From Scenedesmus sp. ARA3 (lineage: Eukaryota > Chlorophyta > Chlorophyceae > Sphaeropleales > Scenedesmaceae): a DNA stretch of 60,993 nucleotides. Below, one piece after another: positions 32,849-44,260 of this stretch. Made by a program: the position numbers and the translations under genes. How positions within the stretch are numbered: the stretch's first letter is position 1; each line of letters starts with the position of its first letter. The stretch covers positions 1-60,993 of the forward strand of contig RWJK01001428.1 in NCBI GenBank assembly GCA_004335835.1, read 5' to 3'. Under the pieces are notes generated by a model. That model did not search any database. It was not told where the DNA came from and saw nothing but the letters and a program-made list of their open reading frames with translations.

Positions 32849-35800
32849 TTACACCACGCCCGTGCGCAGCACGCCGCCGCTCAGCCTGTCCACAAACCCA
32901 AGCTCCTCCAGCTCCCTAGCCACAGCAGGAGGCGTCACCATGTCTCCCTCTGTAACATACACATCATCAATCAGGCCCCAGTCCTGCGCCTGCTCAGGCG
33001 TCATGAACGTGTCGCGGCACGTCTGCTGCTCGATCTCGTCCACAGTCATGTCTGTGAACTTCATGTAGTACTTGGCGTACAGCTGCAGCAGCAGCAGCAG
33101 CAGCAGCGGCGGCAGCAGCAGGAGTGGCAGCAGCAGCAGCAACAGCAGTAGCAGGGTTATGTGAGGGTCATGTTGCAGGTCTGCTGCTCGATCTCGTCCA
33201 CGGTCATGTCGGTGAACTTCATGTAGTACTTGCCGTACAGCTGCGGCAGCAGCAGCAGCAGCAGGGTGATGTGAGGGTTATGTCAGTGAACGTCCTGTAG
33301 TAATTGGCGTACAGCAGCAGCAGCAGCATGTGAGTCGGGGTGGGCAACACGAGAGAGTAAACAGCAGCATGCAAGGAATCACAAGCCAAACAGCAGCAGC
33401 AGCAGCAGCATCAACAACAGCAAACCACAAGAGAAAAGCCTGCAGCAGCAGCGTCGCACCTGGTAGATGGCGTTCAGCTCCTGCACTGTTGCCGCGATGG
33501 CGTAGATGTCACCCTGCGAGCCGCCCATGGGCTGCGTCATCATGATGCGCGTGTTCTTCATGCTGAAGCGCTGGCCCTTCTCACCAGCAGCCTGGCAGCA
33601 GCAGCAGCAGCAGNNNNNNNNNNNNNNNNNNNNNNNNNNNNNNNNNNNNNNNNNNNNNNNNNNNNNNNNNNNNNNNNNNNNNNNNNNNNNNNNNNNNNNN
33701 NNNNNNNNNNNNNNNNNNNGCAGCAGCGGCAGGTCGGCAGATGATCATAGCTGGCTGCGTCATCATGATGCGCGTGTTCTTCATGCTGAAGCGCTGACCC
33801 TTCTCGCCAGCAGCCTGGCAGCAGCAGCAGCAGCAGCAGCAGGTCAGCAGCAGTGCACAAGCAGACCCCACCTGGACTGCCAGCGCGCCCTACCAAGCAG
33901 GGTGCAGCACTTCCCGCCCAGCTCGCTAGCAAAAGCTTGAAGTAGCTGCACCAAGCAGGCTGAAAGCATGCTTCAACACTCCACGAGTGCCGCCAGCTCA
34001 CCAGGATCAAACTGGAGTAGCTGTAGCACGCGCCAAGAGCCACGGTTTGAATTGGGCACTTTACGTGCCCCATCGCATCCACCACGACGATCACCCCTCG
34101 CCTAAGGCACCCCATGAACCTTCCAAACCCTGGCCATGCCACACCTACTCAAAACCATAAACCCACGCGCACCAGGATCAGGCTGGAGTAGCTGTAGCAG
34201 GCTCCCAGTGCCACAGTTTGAATCGGGCACTTGACCTGCCGCATCGCATCCACTACGCCGATCACCCCTCGCCTAAGGGACACCATAAACCCTTCAAAAC
34301 CCCCGGACATGCCACACCTACTCAAACCCTGGAAATGCGCTCACCAGGATCAGGCTGGAGTAGCTGTAGCATGCACCCAGCGCCACTGTCTGGATCGGGC
34401 ACTTGACCTGCCGCATCGCATCCACCACGCCAATCACAGCATAGGGCGTGCCGCCTGGGCTGTTGATGTACAGCCTGATTGGGGCCTCCTCATCCATTGC
34501 TTCAAGGGCAAGCAAGCTGCCCACAATCTGCGTCGACAGCTGTTGACAGAACAGAAGTAGATGTAGTGACACACAACAGCAGATATTGGTCAGTAAGGCA
34601 GAGTCAGGCGGCAGGGTCTTGTTTGTGGTGAGGCATTACACCTTGAGGTGCAAAGCAGGAGAGCATGAACAGCACACAAGTACAGCCTGATGGGTGCCTC
34701 CTCGTCCATGGCCTCAAGTGCACGCAAGCTGCCCACGATTTGTGTTGAGAGCTGCTCAGTGTGAAGCAATAACATGCGGCAGTGACAACTAGTCAGTAGG
34801 GCGACAAAGCCTGCTTTGCAGCCACCCGAAGCGCTTTTGAGTGCACAGCCAAAAGGCGTGCATACTGCGCATGCATATGCATCCTGGTGGGCGCATCCTC
34901 ATCCACTGCAAGTGCTTCAAGCGGCTGGCTCTCTAGCTGCGCAGCCGGAGAGGAGAGGGACGCGCTGCTGCTGCTGCTGCAGCTCAAAACACTGCTATGC
35001 TGCTGCTGCTGTGCGGCTGCTGCTGCTGCTGCTGCTGCTACACAGGCCCCCAGTCCCATCTTGTCATTGACATAGCCGGACAGCAATGATGCGCTGCTGC
35101 TGCTACTGCTAATTCATGACATACTGCAGCAGTTGCTGCTGCTGCTGCTGCTGCGCAGTCCCCCCACCTTGTCGTTGACGTAGCCGGAGAGGAAGATGAT
35201 GCGCTGGCGCAGCAGGTAGTTGAACAGGTCAACAAAGCCCTGCAATAACAACAGGACATTGAACATAGCGGAGTTGGAAACTGGCAGGGCTGGGGGTTCC
35301 AGGCGGGCAGCAGGTAGTTGAGCCGGTCCACAAAGCCCTGCGGCAATAACACAGGAAAACAAGAGCAGAGGTTTGAAGACATGACAGGCTGAGATACCAC
35401 AGCACAGCGGGTGACTGAACAGGTCCACAACATCCTGCAAGACCATTTCGAGTGAAGTTGCAGTTGCAGGGCTGGGCAGTGCAGTTGCTGCTGTCCATGC
35501 ATGCGAGCAGCTGGTGCTGCTGCTGCTGCTTACCATCTTGTGCTGGTGCTGGTGCTGCTGCTGCTGCAGCTGCTGCTTGGGTACAAGATGCAGCAGCCAC
35601 ACCACTATTACTGCCAGCTGCATCGCGGCCAGCTCCAGCGGCTGCGTTACAGCTAGCTCCAGCTAATGCAAAACTGCCAGAGTGCTCTGGGCGCGCATCA
35701 ACCGTGCAGCAACGCCTGCGACTCCGCCTGCCAGGCACATAAAAATCAACCAACACCACTGGGCAAGCACAACCTGCCGCACAGCAAGGGCGCACACACC

Positions 35801-36380
35801 GCATGCAGTCGCATGCTGCTGGGATGCATGGCCAGCAAGCCCCCCCGCGCTCCTGCTGCTGTTGTAGCTGCCTGCTGTTGCTGCTGCTGTGACTGCATGC
35901 TGCTGCTGCTGCTGTGTTGTGGCTCACCTGCTCCTCTCCCCTGCCGTATGAGATGTCTGGCGCGATGACTGGCGACCGCCTGCGCGCCTGCACCGGCTGC
36001 AGCAACCTGCAGGACAGCACATGTGAATGTATATTAAGCTGGTATCTGACGTGTGGTGCCAGGACTCACAAGTAAACACCTCGTTCATTTAGGTGGACAT
36101 GCGCTGAAAACAGTTGCTTTAGGTGTGGCAGCAACAGCAGTATCAACAGCAGCAGGACCTGGCGCTGTTGCCGCATGATCTGAGCAGCACAGGCAGCTAC
36201 GCACCTGCTGTGGCTGCTCTCCAGCTGCTGTGGCCTGCATACTAGCTCGTGTTGCTGCTGCAGCTGCGGTCTGTGCACTCGGCAGCTGTGTACGGCCTGC
36301 CTCACAGGCTGTGCTTCAGCAGCACGCTGCGAGCGCATGCCTTGCTGCTGCATGTGGCTGCCGCCCAGCAGGACCGACAT
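32849..36380 (-). CDS. ClpP/ClpR-family subunit of the plastid Clp protease, probably ClpR-type
   Basis: Subunit of the ATP-dependent Clp protease core, probably plastidial. Exon model 36380-36205, 36006-35928, 35239-35168, 34539-34345, 33591-33460 and 33082-32849; in phase, 295 aa. The N-terminus is Gln/Arg/Ser-rich, as in a transit peptide. Family motifs: YLLRQRIIFLSGYVNDK, STQIVGSLLALEAMDEEAPI, RLYINSPGGTPYAVIGVVDA, KNTRIMMTQPMGGSQGD and TCRDTFMTPEQAQDWGLIDD. Aligned to ClpP, the nucleophile Ser is kept (GACYS) and the Asp (CRD) is kept. The catalytic His of the (M/I)HQP motif is Thr (MTQP), which argues for a non-catalytic ClpR role. I cannot assign a ClpR paralogue number. A 106-base gap lies in the intron before exon 5, and junction copies fill most introns. 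Confidence 0.85.
33172..33310 (-). repeat. Acceptor-side copies of the last ClpR exon
   Basis: Fragments of the exon start (LYAKYYMKFTDMTVDEI) recur at about 33176-33245 and, shorter, at about 33280-33315. Each is preceded on the sense strand by CTG-rich sequence. Confidence 0.75.
33614..33719. other. Assembly gap (106 N) inside a CAG tract
   Basis: The unknown bases directly follow a CAG run. The gap is flanked on both sides by copies of the same ClpR exon, so the assembler probably failed on repeated sequence and the true length is unknown. Confidence 0.95.
33745..33830 (-). repeat. Acceptor-side copy of ClpR exon 5
   Basis: Repeats KGQRFSMKNTRIMMTQP with its (CTG)nCCAG acceptor, then diverges. 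It lies across the N gap from the true exon. Confidence 0.85.
33990..34300 (-). repeat. Donor-side copies of ClpR exon 4
   Basis: Two copies of the exon tail (VVDAM...CPIQTVALGACYSYSSLIL) occur at about 33995-34095 and 34170-34265, beyond the true donor at 34344. The period is about 170 bp. Both retain the Ser-motif codons. Confidence 0.82.
34668..35110 (-). repeat. Junction copies around ClpR exons 3 and 4
   Basis: Copies of the exon 4 start (QLSTQIVGSLRALEAMDEEAPIRLY) lie at about 34680-34755, with a degraded fragment near 34875-34940. Copies of the exon 3 end (LSGYVNDK) lie near 35055-35090. CTG/CAG tracts separate them. Confidence 0.75.
35283..35440 (-). repeat. Acceptor-side copies of ClpR exon 3
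   Basis: GGGCTTTGTGGACC-like exon starts (GFVDRLNYLLPAW) occur near 35290-35340, with a shorter one near 35415-35438. Both are upstream of the true exon at 35239. Confidence 0.7.
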
Positions 36381-36832
36381 TGCGTCTTCCTATGTATATG
36401 TGGTTTCTGCAAGCAAGCTTCCAGCCGGTCAGACAACAGCAGCCAAGGAAGCTGTGCAATGGCAGACGGTTCCACGTGGTGTCTTCCGATCAACTATTAC
36501 AAAGCTATTACATTGAAAGAAAGTGCCAATGGGATTCTTGCTAGGGCTCCAGGCGTGATGTTCGCAGACGTGCCTTTGCATATGACAGGTGTGAGCCTGG
36601 CCTGAGCCTGCGTGAACAACCACCACATCAAACAGTCAGAATACTGCCATCACCAAGTCTCAGTAGCTTTCAGTGCACACAGAACACCGTGGAAGCGATC
36701 AGGCCTGTGCATATCCCGGGAATACTCTCGCTCGCTGCAAGAACCTAGCCTGAGCGGGTGCTCGCCGGTTAATCGACCACAAACCTACATATTGATACAT
36801 CTTCAGTGGTCTCTAGGTGCAGGAGGTGATGA

Positions 36833-37821
36833 ATGGAGCCAGCTGGTGGCAACAGCAGTCCCAAGGCAGCAAGGGCCAGTGATGATGCTGCAGCAGCAAG
36901 GCCGAGCAAGCGCGTTCGCTTCGGAGGCACGGGAGTGTTAGTTTATAACGCTGATTCAGCGCCAGCTGCTGTCTCCCATGCAGCAGGTGAGAGCAGGCTG
37001 CAGCAACTGTCTGCACCGCAGCATCATGGCTTCACTCTACACACCACTTCCTTAAACAGGCAGTTGATGGGTCACACAACACCATGTGTTCATCCTGTGT
37101 AGCTGACACTGTCCTAGATGCTGCCAGGACCTACGTTTGACATCTCTTGCTTGACAAAGCGTGCCTGTTGAGTTGACGCTTGTGTCCTGCAAGCAAGCCA
37201 ATGCAAGGGCTGCCTGGTTGTGCCAATGTCTGCTTTTGTTGAGCGCATTGCGCATGCTAACAGCCAGATAGCGCAGCTGCATTGCCTGGCTGCTGGCTGA
37301 CAGCACAGCTGCACCTCCTGCACTGCACACCTCGTGCCATGTCATGCATGTCTCTGCTTATGCTGAGCGTCTTGCACACATGCTAATAGTCAAATAGCCC
37401 AGGTGCATTGCCTGGCTGCTGGCCGCTTTCCGACTGCACAGCTGCACCTCATGCCAGGCCATGCGTGTCTCTGCTTATGCTGAGCATATTGTACATGCAC
37501 GCCAACAGGCAGAGAGCTGTAACTGCATCGCCTGGCTGCTGGCAGGCTGAATAGCTGCACCTCCTGCACTGCACACCTCATGCCATGCCAGAGCATTCCT
37601 GCTTATGCTGAGCACATTGCGCTTACCAACAGGCAGACAGCCCACGTGCATTGCCTGGCTGCTACCTGCTGGCAGCTGGTAGGCTGCATGGCTCAACCTC
37701 CTGCACTGCACACCTCATGCCATGCCATGCTGTGCACCTGATGGGACATCTCCGCTTGCAGGAAACAGCACGCTTGGAGGAAACAGCACGATTGGAAGGC
37801 AGCAGGCAACTGGGCAAAGCT

Positions 37822-37857
<36 letters not shown>

Positions 37858-37903
37858 GTGGCCAGGTTGAAGCTATTGCTGATGCATCACCACCTCAAGA
37901 AGC

Positions 37904-37954
<51 letters not shown>

Positions 37955-38327
37955 TCGCGGAACAACAGGTGCTGCTGCTGGCGGTGGTGCTGTTGGCAGC
38001 CGGGCAGGCTTCAGGGCAGCAGCAGGCAGCAGCATGACTGCTGATGCCATCCCCATTGCTGAGGCGGCTGCAGCAGCAGCGGCGCGCAAGAGGTACGTAA
38101 ATGACGGATGCATACAGTGTAACATGCAATGTTACGCACCTTGCATGACTGCTAATGACATATACATTGCTAAGGCGGCGGCCGCAGCAGCAGCAGCAGC
38201 AGCAGCAGCAGCGCGCAAGAGGCACGTAAATGAAGAATTCATACATTGAAACATGCACTGTTACGCACTCTGCATGACTGCTAATGACATCCGCATCACT
38301 GCGGCGGCGGCAGCAGCAGCAGCAACA

Positions 38328-38363
<36 letters not shown>

Positions 38364-39846
38364 CGCAAGAGGTACGCATTTGACGTATTCATACAGTGTA
38401 ACACGCACTGTTACGCACGTTGCATGACTGCTGATGACATCCCCATCGCTGCGGCAGCTGCTGCAGCAGCAGCAGCTCTCAAGAGGCATATGTGCGCAGC
38501 TCCCTGCTGCGTGTTCTGTCCAGGCTGGTGGCAAGTGCTTTTTCCTTGACTGAGCAACCACGCCACTGCTTGTCTATGGGCTTCTCATAAACACGTGAAC
38601 CAGCTCAGAGGTTGTCAGTGGATGCTGTGCGGCAGTTTCGGCAACGCTTCCACGACAATGCGGCACAGCATGTGGACTGAGTAGCTTTTCGCCGCCCTCG
38701 CGTGCCTTCTTCTGCTCTGCCTGCTGCCTCCGCTGGCGCTGCGTACATCAGACCTGTGGTCTCTTATTTTTTGACGCTTTGCAACTAATGTTGTTACTAA
38801 ATGTGTTACTGACAATGACGTAACATGCAGGCGCTGCATGCGCTGGATGACAACGGCTGAGGATCTGGCAGTGCTGGAGGAGCTGGAGGATGCAGAGGAG
38901 GACTACGAGGAGCCAGAGGAGGTGTGTTACTTTTGTTGTTACATAACATGGTTGTAACATGTTACATAACATCTGACCCAGTCTGCCTTAAATCATGATA
39001 AGGCAGGGGCGTGGTTGCTGCGGGGGCTGTTGCTGCCCGCCGGCACATGCTGCTGCTCGTCCATTCAACCTGCAGCTGTAACATATGCAACACAAGCTGC
39101 TGCTGCTGCTGCTGCTGCGGCCGCTGCTGGTGCTGGTGCTGGTGGTGCTGCAGATGTTCACCACTGACGGCATCCCCATCGAGCCCTTTCACTTGCGGCG
39201 CGAGCGTGCTGAGGGCTTCTTTGACGGCGAGGGCAACTACATCGAGTACAGGCTGGAAGCAGAAAGCGACGCGTGGCTGGACAGCCTGGGGGTACGTATT
39301 TGTCAAGTTGATTGTGATATACTTTTCTTAAAGTGACACCTTTAACAGAGCAAACTTTCTCCCTGTTGATCTTCTTTTGTTATAACCAGCACTACTACTT
39401 CTTGTGACTCGATGACGGCGAGGGCAACTACATCGAGTACCGCCTTGACGCAGAAAGCGACGCCTGGCTCGACAGCCTGGGGGTGAGTGATGTAGCAGTT
39501 TTTTTTTGTTTTAGTGTGATACGTACAAGAGCCACTTTCATTGCTGCTGGTTACTTGTGTTTCAACCCTCACAACCATCATTTCTGTTATGTTGACGGCG
39601 AGGGCAACTACATTGAGTACCGCCTTGAAGCTGAGAGTGATGCCTGGCTGGACAGCCTGGGGGTGCGTACTCCTGGTCTTTGTATTTAGTAGTGATACCG
39701 TTGCACGCGTCAGTGTTATCCCTCATCTTGTTGTGCGACGAGGTTGGATCATAACCACTACGGTTTCCAGTAATTTGACGGCGCGGGCAACTACATCGAG
39801 TACGATGTGAAGCGGGAAGTGACGCCTGGCTGCAGCCTGGGGGTGA

Positions 39847-39899
<53 letters not shown>

Positions 39900-40850
39900 A
39901 GTAGCTTTTGTTGCAACACAGCACGATCTCAACACTGAGCAAACACCTTGCCGGCCACCAGCACATCAGTGACTATGTGCCTACTGCGCCGGGGGTCGAG
40001 CCTGCGGCTCACGGAGTTGAAGGGCGGTGCCCTGAGACTTTCAGCAGACTTTTAGCGCTTTCACCACAAGTCCACAGGGTAGTTGATTGTGCGATGGGCT
40101 GTGCCGTCACTTGTGCTGCCCTTATGCATTTGGACGTTTGTACTGCTCTTTGCAGGACGGCCCAGTGGTGTTGGAGCCTGCACTGGCGGCCCGGCTGGCA
40201 GCACAGGCAGGCAGTACAACTGACTGCAATCCAGGCAGTACAACTGCTGCTGCTCCTGCTGCTATGGACGAGGATGATGTGGCGATCTACAAGAAGATAA
40301 TTATTGACATGCTGCTGCCAGGGGAAAATGTGCTGCAGGCACTGCGGCGGCTAGGTGGGTTCAGGGTTTCAGGCGGCTTTTTCGGACAGTTGTAAACAGC
40401 TGTGGGTTGGTGTGGCGCAGCGCTGCGGCGGCTGAGTGGGTTTAGGGTTTGTGTGAGTGCTTCAGTCTGCAACAGCTGTGGGTCTGGGAGGGTATAATCA
40501 ACATGCTGCTGCCAGGGGAGATGTGCTGCAGGCACTGCAGCGGCTAGGTGGGTTTAGGTGCTTTAGGTTTCAGGCGGCTCTTCATAACAGTAGTAGGCAG
40601 CTGGGGGTTGATGTGGCGTGTTGAGGGTTCGCCCTCGCGTCATGTCCCGCCACGTGCAGATAGGTACACACAGACCCGCCTTCTGCATTCTTTATCATGT
40701 AGCCATATCAACATAGGGAAGTCAGCACACTGATCTCACCTACATCGCCCTGCTGCTGCTGCTGCTGCTGCTGCAGGCCGACCAAACAGGCAGGGCTCCC
40801 CAGGGCCCAGCTCAGCAGCAGCAGCAGCAGGGCAGCGCCAGCGCAAGCGC

Positions 40851-40884
<34 letters not shown>

Positions 40885-41157
40885 GTGGGTCAGGCTCCAG
40901 CAGTGCAACTGCTGCTGCTGCTGCCGATGCCGGCGAGGCTGCTGTTGCAGCACCAGGAGCAGCTGCTCCAGAGCAGCAGCAGTCGCCTGCAGAGGCATCA
41001 CCCGCCAAAAAGCAGCAGCAGCAGCAACAGCAGCAACCGCAGGAAGAAAGCCCCGCAGGCGGCAGCAGCACACCAGCTGTCTCTGCCTCTCCAACATCAG
41101 CAGCAACAGCTACTGGTAGCAAGGGCTCACCTAGCGCTGCTGTGGGTCAGCATCAGC

Positions 41158-41189
<32 letters not shown>

Positions 41190-41928
41190 CGCCGGCAGCA
41201 GCAGCAGCGGCAGAGTGTGCCGCCAGAGCACCGCCTGGCATTTGACAAGCTCACAGAGTATGCAGACCTGCTGCTGACAAATGGTGAGCATTGACGTCGA
41301 GGTATTATTATTAAACAAGTTTGATTCAGGTCTGTTACAACTGCCAGCAGAAGTGTTATCCATTGATGGTTTGATCATCACACCTCACAGCATGCTCAGT
41401 GTGAATTTGTGTTGTTTGACATGGTGCAACCCGAGTCAGGCATGGGGCAGCAACCTACTGCTGTGCCTGCCATAATCACCGCTGCTGCTGCTGCTGCTGC
41501 CGCTGCAGGTGACGTGAACGTCTACAGCAGCAGTAGGGAGGCCTTGCTGTCTCAGCTGGATGCTGCTGACCTGGCGCTGCTGCTGGGAGAGGCACTCAGC
41601 CCCCAAAATGGAGGCCTAGCAGGGCCTGGGGCACAGCAGCAGCAGCAGCAGCAGCAGGTGGCAGCAGCAGCAGCAGTCAGGCAGCAGCAGCAGCCAGGGC
41701 CTCGCAATGGTGGCCTGGCGGGGCCCGGGGCACGGCCTGCTGCTGCTGCTGCTGCTGGTGCTGGTGGTGGGACTGCTGTCGCAGGAGGAAGCGCAGTAGA
41801 TGTATCTGGCAAAGGAGAACAGCCAGAGGCTGCTGCTGCTGCTGCTGCTGCTGCTGGCCCGGATGATGACGAGGACATGTTTGCAGAGGATGATGCAGCA
41901 GCAAAGGAGGCCGCAGGCAGTACTGCAG

Positions 41929-41972
<44 letters not shown>

Positions 41973-42613
41973 GCGACGGCAGCAGGATCAGGCGATCCTG
42001 CAGGAGCCGGTGGTGATGCAGACATGTCAGATGCCGCCGCCGCCGCTGCTGCTGCGGTACCTAGTGCTGGTGCTACAGAGGAGTCAGCAGCAGATGCTGC
42101 TGCTGCTGCTGGTGTTGCTGCTGGTGGTGCTGCTGCTGCCAGCCTGATGGATGGCTTTGTGCTGGATGAGACATCCGGCTACTACTACAGTTCTCAGGTG
42201 AGCTGCTTTTGCTGCTGCTGCTGTATTGTTTCTGCTGCTGCTTGCATTCGACTACTACTACAGCTCTCAGGTGAGAGCCGGCAGCTTGCAGCCAGGCATC
42301 AAACACCTGCCGCTGCTGCTGCTGCATACCGCTGATCACACCATACAAGAGCTTGCCGCATCAGAGCTTGCAGGCAGCAATGTAAAAAGAGATTGTGGGC
42401 TCGGCCCTGCACTTCTACTGGAGCTGCCTGCTATATATTTCTGCTGCTGCTTCTCAGGCCGACGTGTCACACGGTCACTTTTGCTGCTGCTGCTGCTGCT
42501 GCTGCCAGCTGGGCTACTACTTTGAGCCCAGCAGCGGCCTCTTTGGTGACGCAGCCAGCGGGCTGTGGTACAGGTACCAGGAGGACAGCGGCAGCTACAG
42601 CCTGGTGGCCTGA
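36833..42613 (+). CDS. CD2BP2: CD2BP2/LIN1/Snu40-like U5 snRNP-associated protein
   Basis: Homologues associate with the U5 snRNP during spliceosome assembly in the nucleus. Exon model 36833-36986, 37762-38092, 38831-38921, 39154-39291, 40156-40354, 40777-41283, 41509-42197 and 42509-42613; all phases close, 737 aa. Family features in order: basic PSKRVRFGGTGVLVYN; an acidic LAVLEELEDAEEDYEEPEE; the diagnostic GIPIEPFHLRRERAEGFFDG then GNYIEYRLEAESDAWLDSLG; a PPEHRLAFDKLTEYADLLLT segment; and NVYSSSREALLSQL. Long Gln and Ala tracts expand exons 2, 6 and 7. The C-terminus is an aromatic OCRE-like stretch (ETSGYYYSSQLGYYFEPSSG, LFGDAASGLWYRY) rather than a GYF domain, which I cannot find. The last codons (SYSLVA-stop) seed a downstream minisatellite. 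Confidence 0.85.
37225..37735. repeat. Tandem repeat in CD2BP2 intron 1, period about 118 bp
   Basis: Four to five diverged units each contain TTGCCTGGCTGCTGGC, CAGCTGCACCTCCTGCACTG and CTGCTTATGCTGAGC. The array ends about 25 bp before the exon 2 acceptor, but its unit shows no exon sequence. Confidence 0.8.
37905..37950 (+). repeat. Exonic (CAG)n poly-Gln tract in CD2BP2
   Basis: About 15 CAG units inside exon 2 encode a poly-Gln run. A second CAG run earlier in the same exon (about 37824-37853) is read in the GCA frame as poly-Ala. Confidence 0.9.
38130..38500 (+). repeat. Donor-side copies of CD2BP2 exon 2
   Basis: Three copies of the exon end (MTA(N/D)DI..., a poly-Ala tract, then RKR plus GTACG-like donor) begin near 38147, 38272 and 38422. 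The period is about 125-150 bp, with varying GCA-repeat length. Confidence 0.8.
39400..39850 (+). repeat. Three donor-side copies of CD2BP2 exon 4
   Basis: The tail DGEGNYIEYRL(D/E)AESDAW plus LDSLG and a donor recurs at about 39412-39481, 39595-39661 and (degraded) 39780-39843. It lies beyond the true donor at 39292, with a period of about 183 bp. A (CTG)17 tract follows the last copy at 39848-39900. Confidence 0.9.
40420..40560 (+). repeat. Donor-side copies of CD2BP2 exon 5
   Basis: CTGCGGCGGCTGAGTGGGTTTAGG near 40424 and ATGCTGCTGCCAGGGGA...GCGGCTAGGTGGG near 40502-40552 repeat the exon end and donor. Confidence 0.75.
42241..42272 (+). repeat. Donor-side copy of CD2BP2 exon 7
   Basis: TACTACTACAGCTCTCAGGTGAGA repeats the exon end (YYYSSQ plus donor) about 75 bp after the true donor at 42198. 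Confidence 0.8.
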
Positions 42614-43045
42614 GCTACAGCCTGGTGGCCTGAGCTACAGCCTGGTGGCCTGAGCTACCTGGTGGGTGCGGCTTGAGCTACAGCCTGGTGGACTGGGCTC
42701 AAGCTTCAGCCTGGTGGGATCAGGCTGAGCTACAGCCTGGCGGGCTCAGCTGGAGCTTTGGTGCTACAGCCGTTTAGGCTAGGCCAGAGGGGCAAGCCAC
42801 AGCTACAGCCTGGTGGGCTTGGCCTGAGCTACAGCCTGGTGGGCGTGGCTTGAGCTACAGCCTGGTGGGCTTAGCCTGAGCTACAGCCTGGCGGGCGTGG
42901 CCTGAGCTACAGCCTGGCGGGCTCAGCTGGAGCTTCAATGCTACAGCCGTTTGGGCTTTCCCAGAGGGGCCAACCACAGCTACAGCCTGGTGGGCTCACT
43001 TGAGTTATAGCCGGCGGGTTTGGCCAGAGGCAGCTGCAGCTGCAG
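42594..43045 (+). repeat. Minisatellite grown from the CD2BP2 stop-codon region
   Basis: The coding end AGCTACAGCCTGGTGGCCTGA (SYSLVA-stop) is repeated about 21 bp apart immediately after the stop. It then recurs in degenerate form across roughly 430 bp; the core CTACAGCCTGG occurs about 11 times. A higher-order unit of about 200 bp (ending in CCAGAGGGGC...CCACAGCTACAGCC) appears twice. Confidence 0.92.
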
Positions 43046-44260
43046 CCTGCCAGTGGTGTGCTGGGCTTGAGGTGCAGGGGGCTGATATTATTGTGTCAGG
43101 TGCAGCAGCAGCTGCAGCCATCGCGCTGCATATGTGATTGCAGCAGCAGGCTTCCTTGCAGGAGAGTGATGCCATGCAGCGGTACAGCAGTGCTCTTGCA
43201 GCTGTACAGCGGGGTTTGTGCTGGTTTGTGGTGCCGCTGGATTGTACAGCAATGTGTACAGTACTGTAGGTGTATATCAGGTGAAGTGCAGTTGAGTTGT
43301 AGTAGCAGCAGGACTATTAAACAGCTAGCATCTGCCTTTGCAGCAGTGCAGACCACATCAGCGGTTACATGTCATGCAAGCATCAAGTCATGACGCTTGT
43401 GGGTGGTGCTGTATGGTAATGCAATGATAAGAACGACCTCTTTAGCGTATGGCAGACCTTCGCATGGCTGCTGTGCACCTCTAGGTGAAAGCATAGGAGC
43501 CGCTGCAAATGTTCTGCCAGGCTCATTGAGCCTGATGCATGCAGCAACTTGATTGAAGGGATTGAAGGAGCAGCACTAAGCCATGTAGGATATGCGCAGA
43601 GGCTACATGCACTCAGCAACCATTTAAAATTCACGACCTGGTGCCTGGTGTCAAGGGGGCTTGCTAAGAGGAACGATTGCCCACCAGTGCATACAGGCGC
43701 CACCCCCGTATGCCGTCACGGCGTCTCACCGTGTCAGCAGCGCTGGAGGCCAAAAAAACACCTGAAAAACACATAAAGACTACGCTTGCAGCTCAAAATC
43801 TTCAAAACAGTCAAGTGTCGACAGTGTGCGGCCTTTGCCAATTTGAAAGTGGTGCTTCACATGTGCTTGAAAGCTTGCCCAACATTGCAAAAATCCTCAT
43901 AAAAGCTTATCTGCGGGCTTTAAATGAACTCTCGCTGCATCGAGGCCGTTGTTAGCGTAACTATGTTACGCACGGCCAGACGCGCACTGGCGCAGCGAGG
44001 AGCCTCGCAGCGACGTGCATGCACCGATCTCGCCAATAGGGGTGCATCCTGTGCCCGTTTCTCAACACCTTTCACCCAGACGGCCGCCTGCGCCACCCAT
44101 GCTCGATCGCCTTCAAGTATCCCGTTTTTCTGATTAAATGCATTCACTGAACGTTCCTTGAGCTGCTGAGGGGCTGTGCCACGCTCGCATCGACAAATCA
44201 GCACACCAGCCATCACACCTTAGCTGTCCTCGCCCCTTCACTGCCTAGCACGCAGCCAGC
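43046..44260. other. Intergenic region upstream of the BET gene, no gene recognised
   Basis: No supportable coding region. Candidate frames are short and match no family. The 350 bases before 44261 would hold the BET promoter, but I see no specific motif. Confidence 0.4.

Noticed and set aside
38831..38921. Apparent one-base frameshift in CD2BP2 exon 3 (HALDDNG then a stop in one frame)
   Set aside because: The phase from exon 2 selects the frame RRCMRWMTTAEDLAV, which is open and joins in phase to exon 4, so no error is needed.
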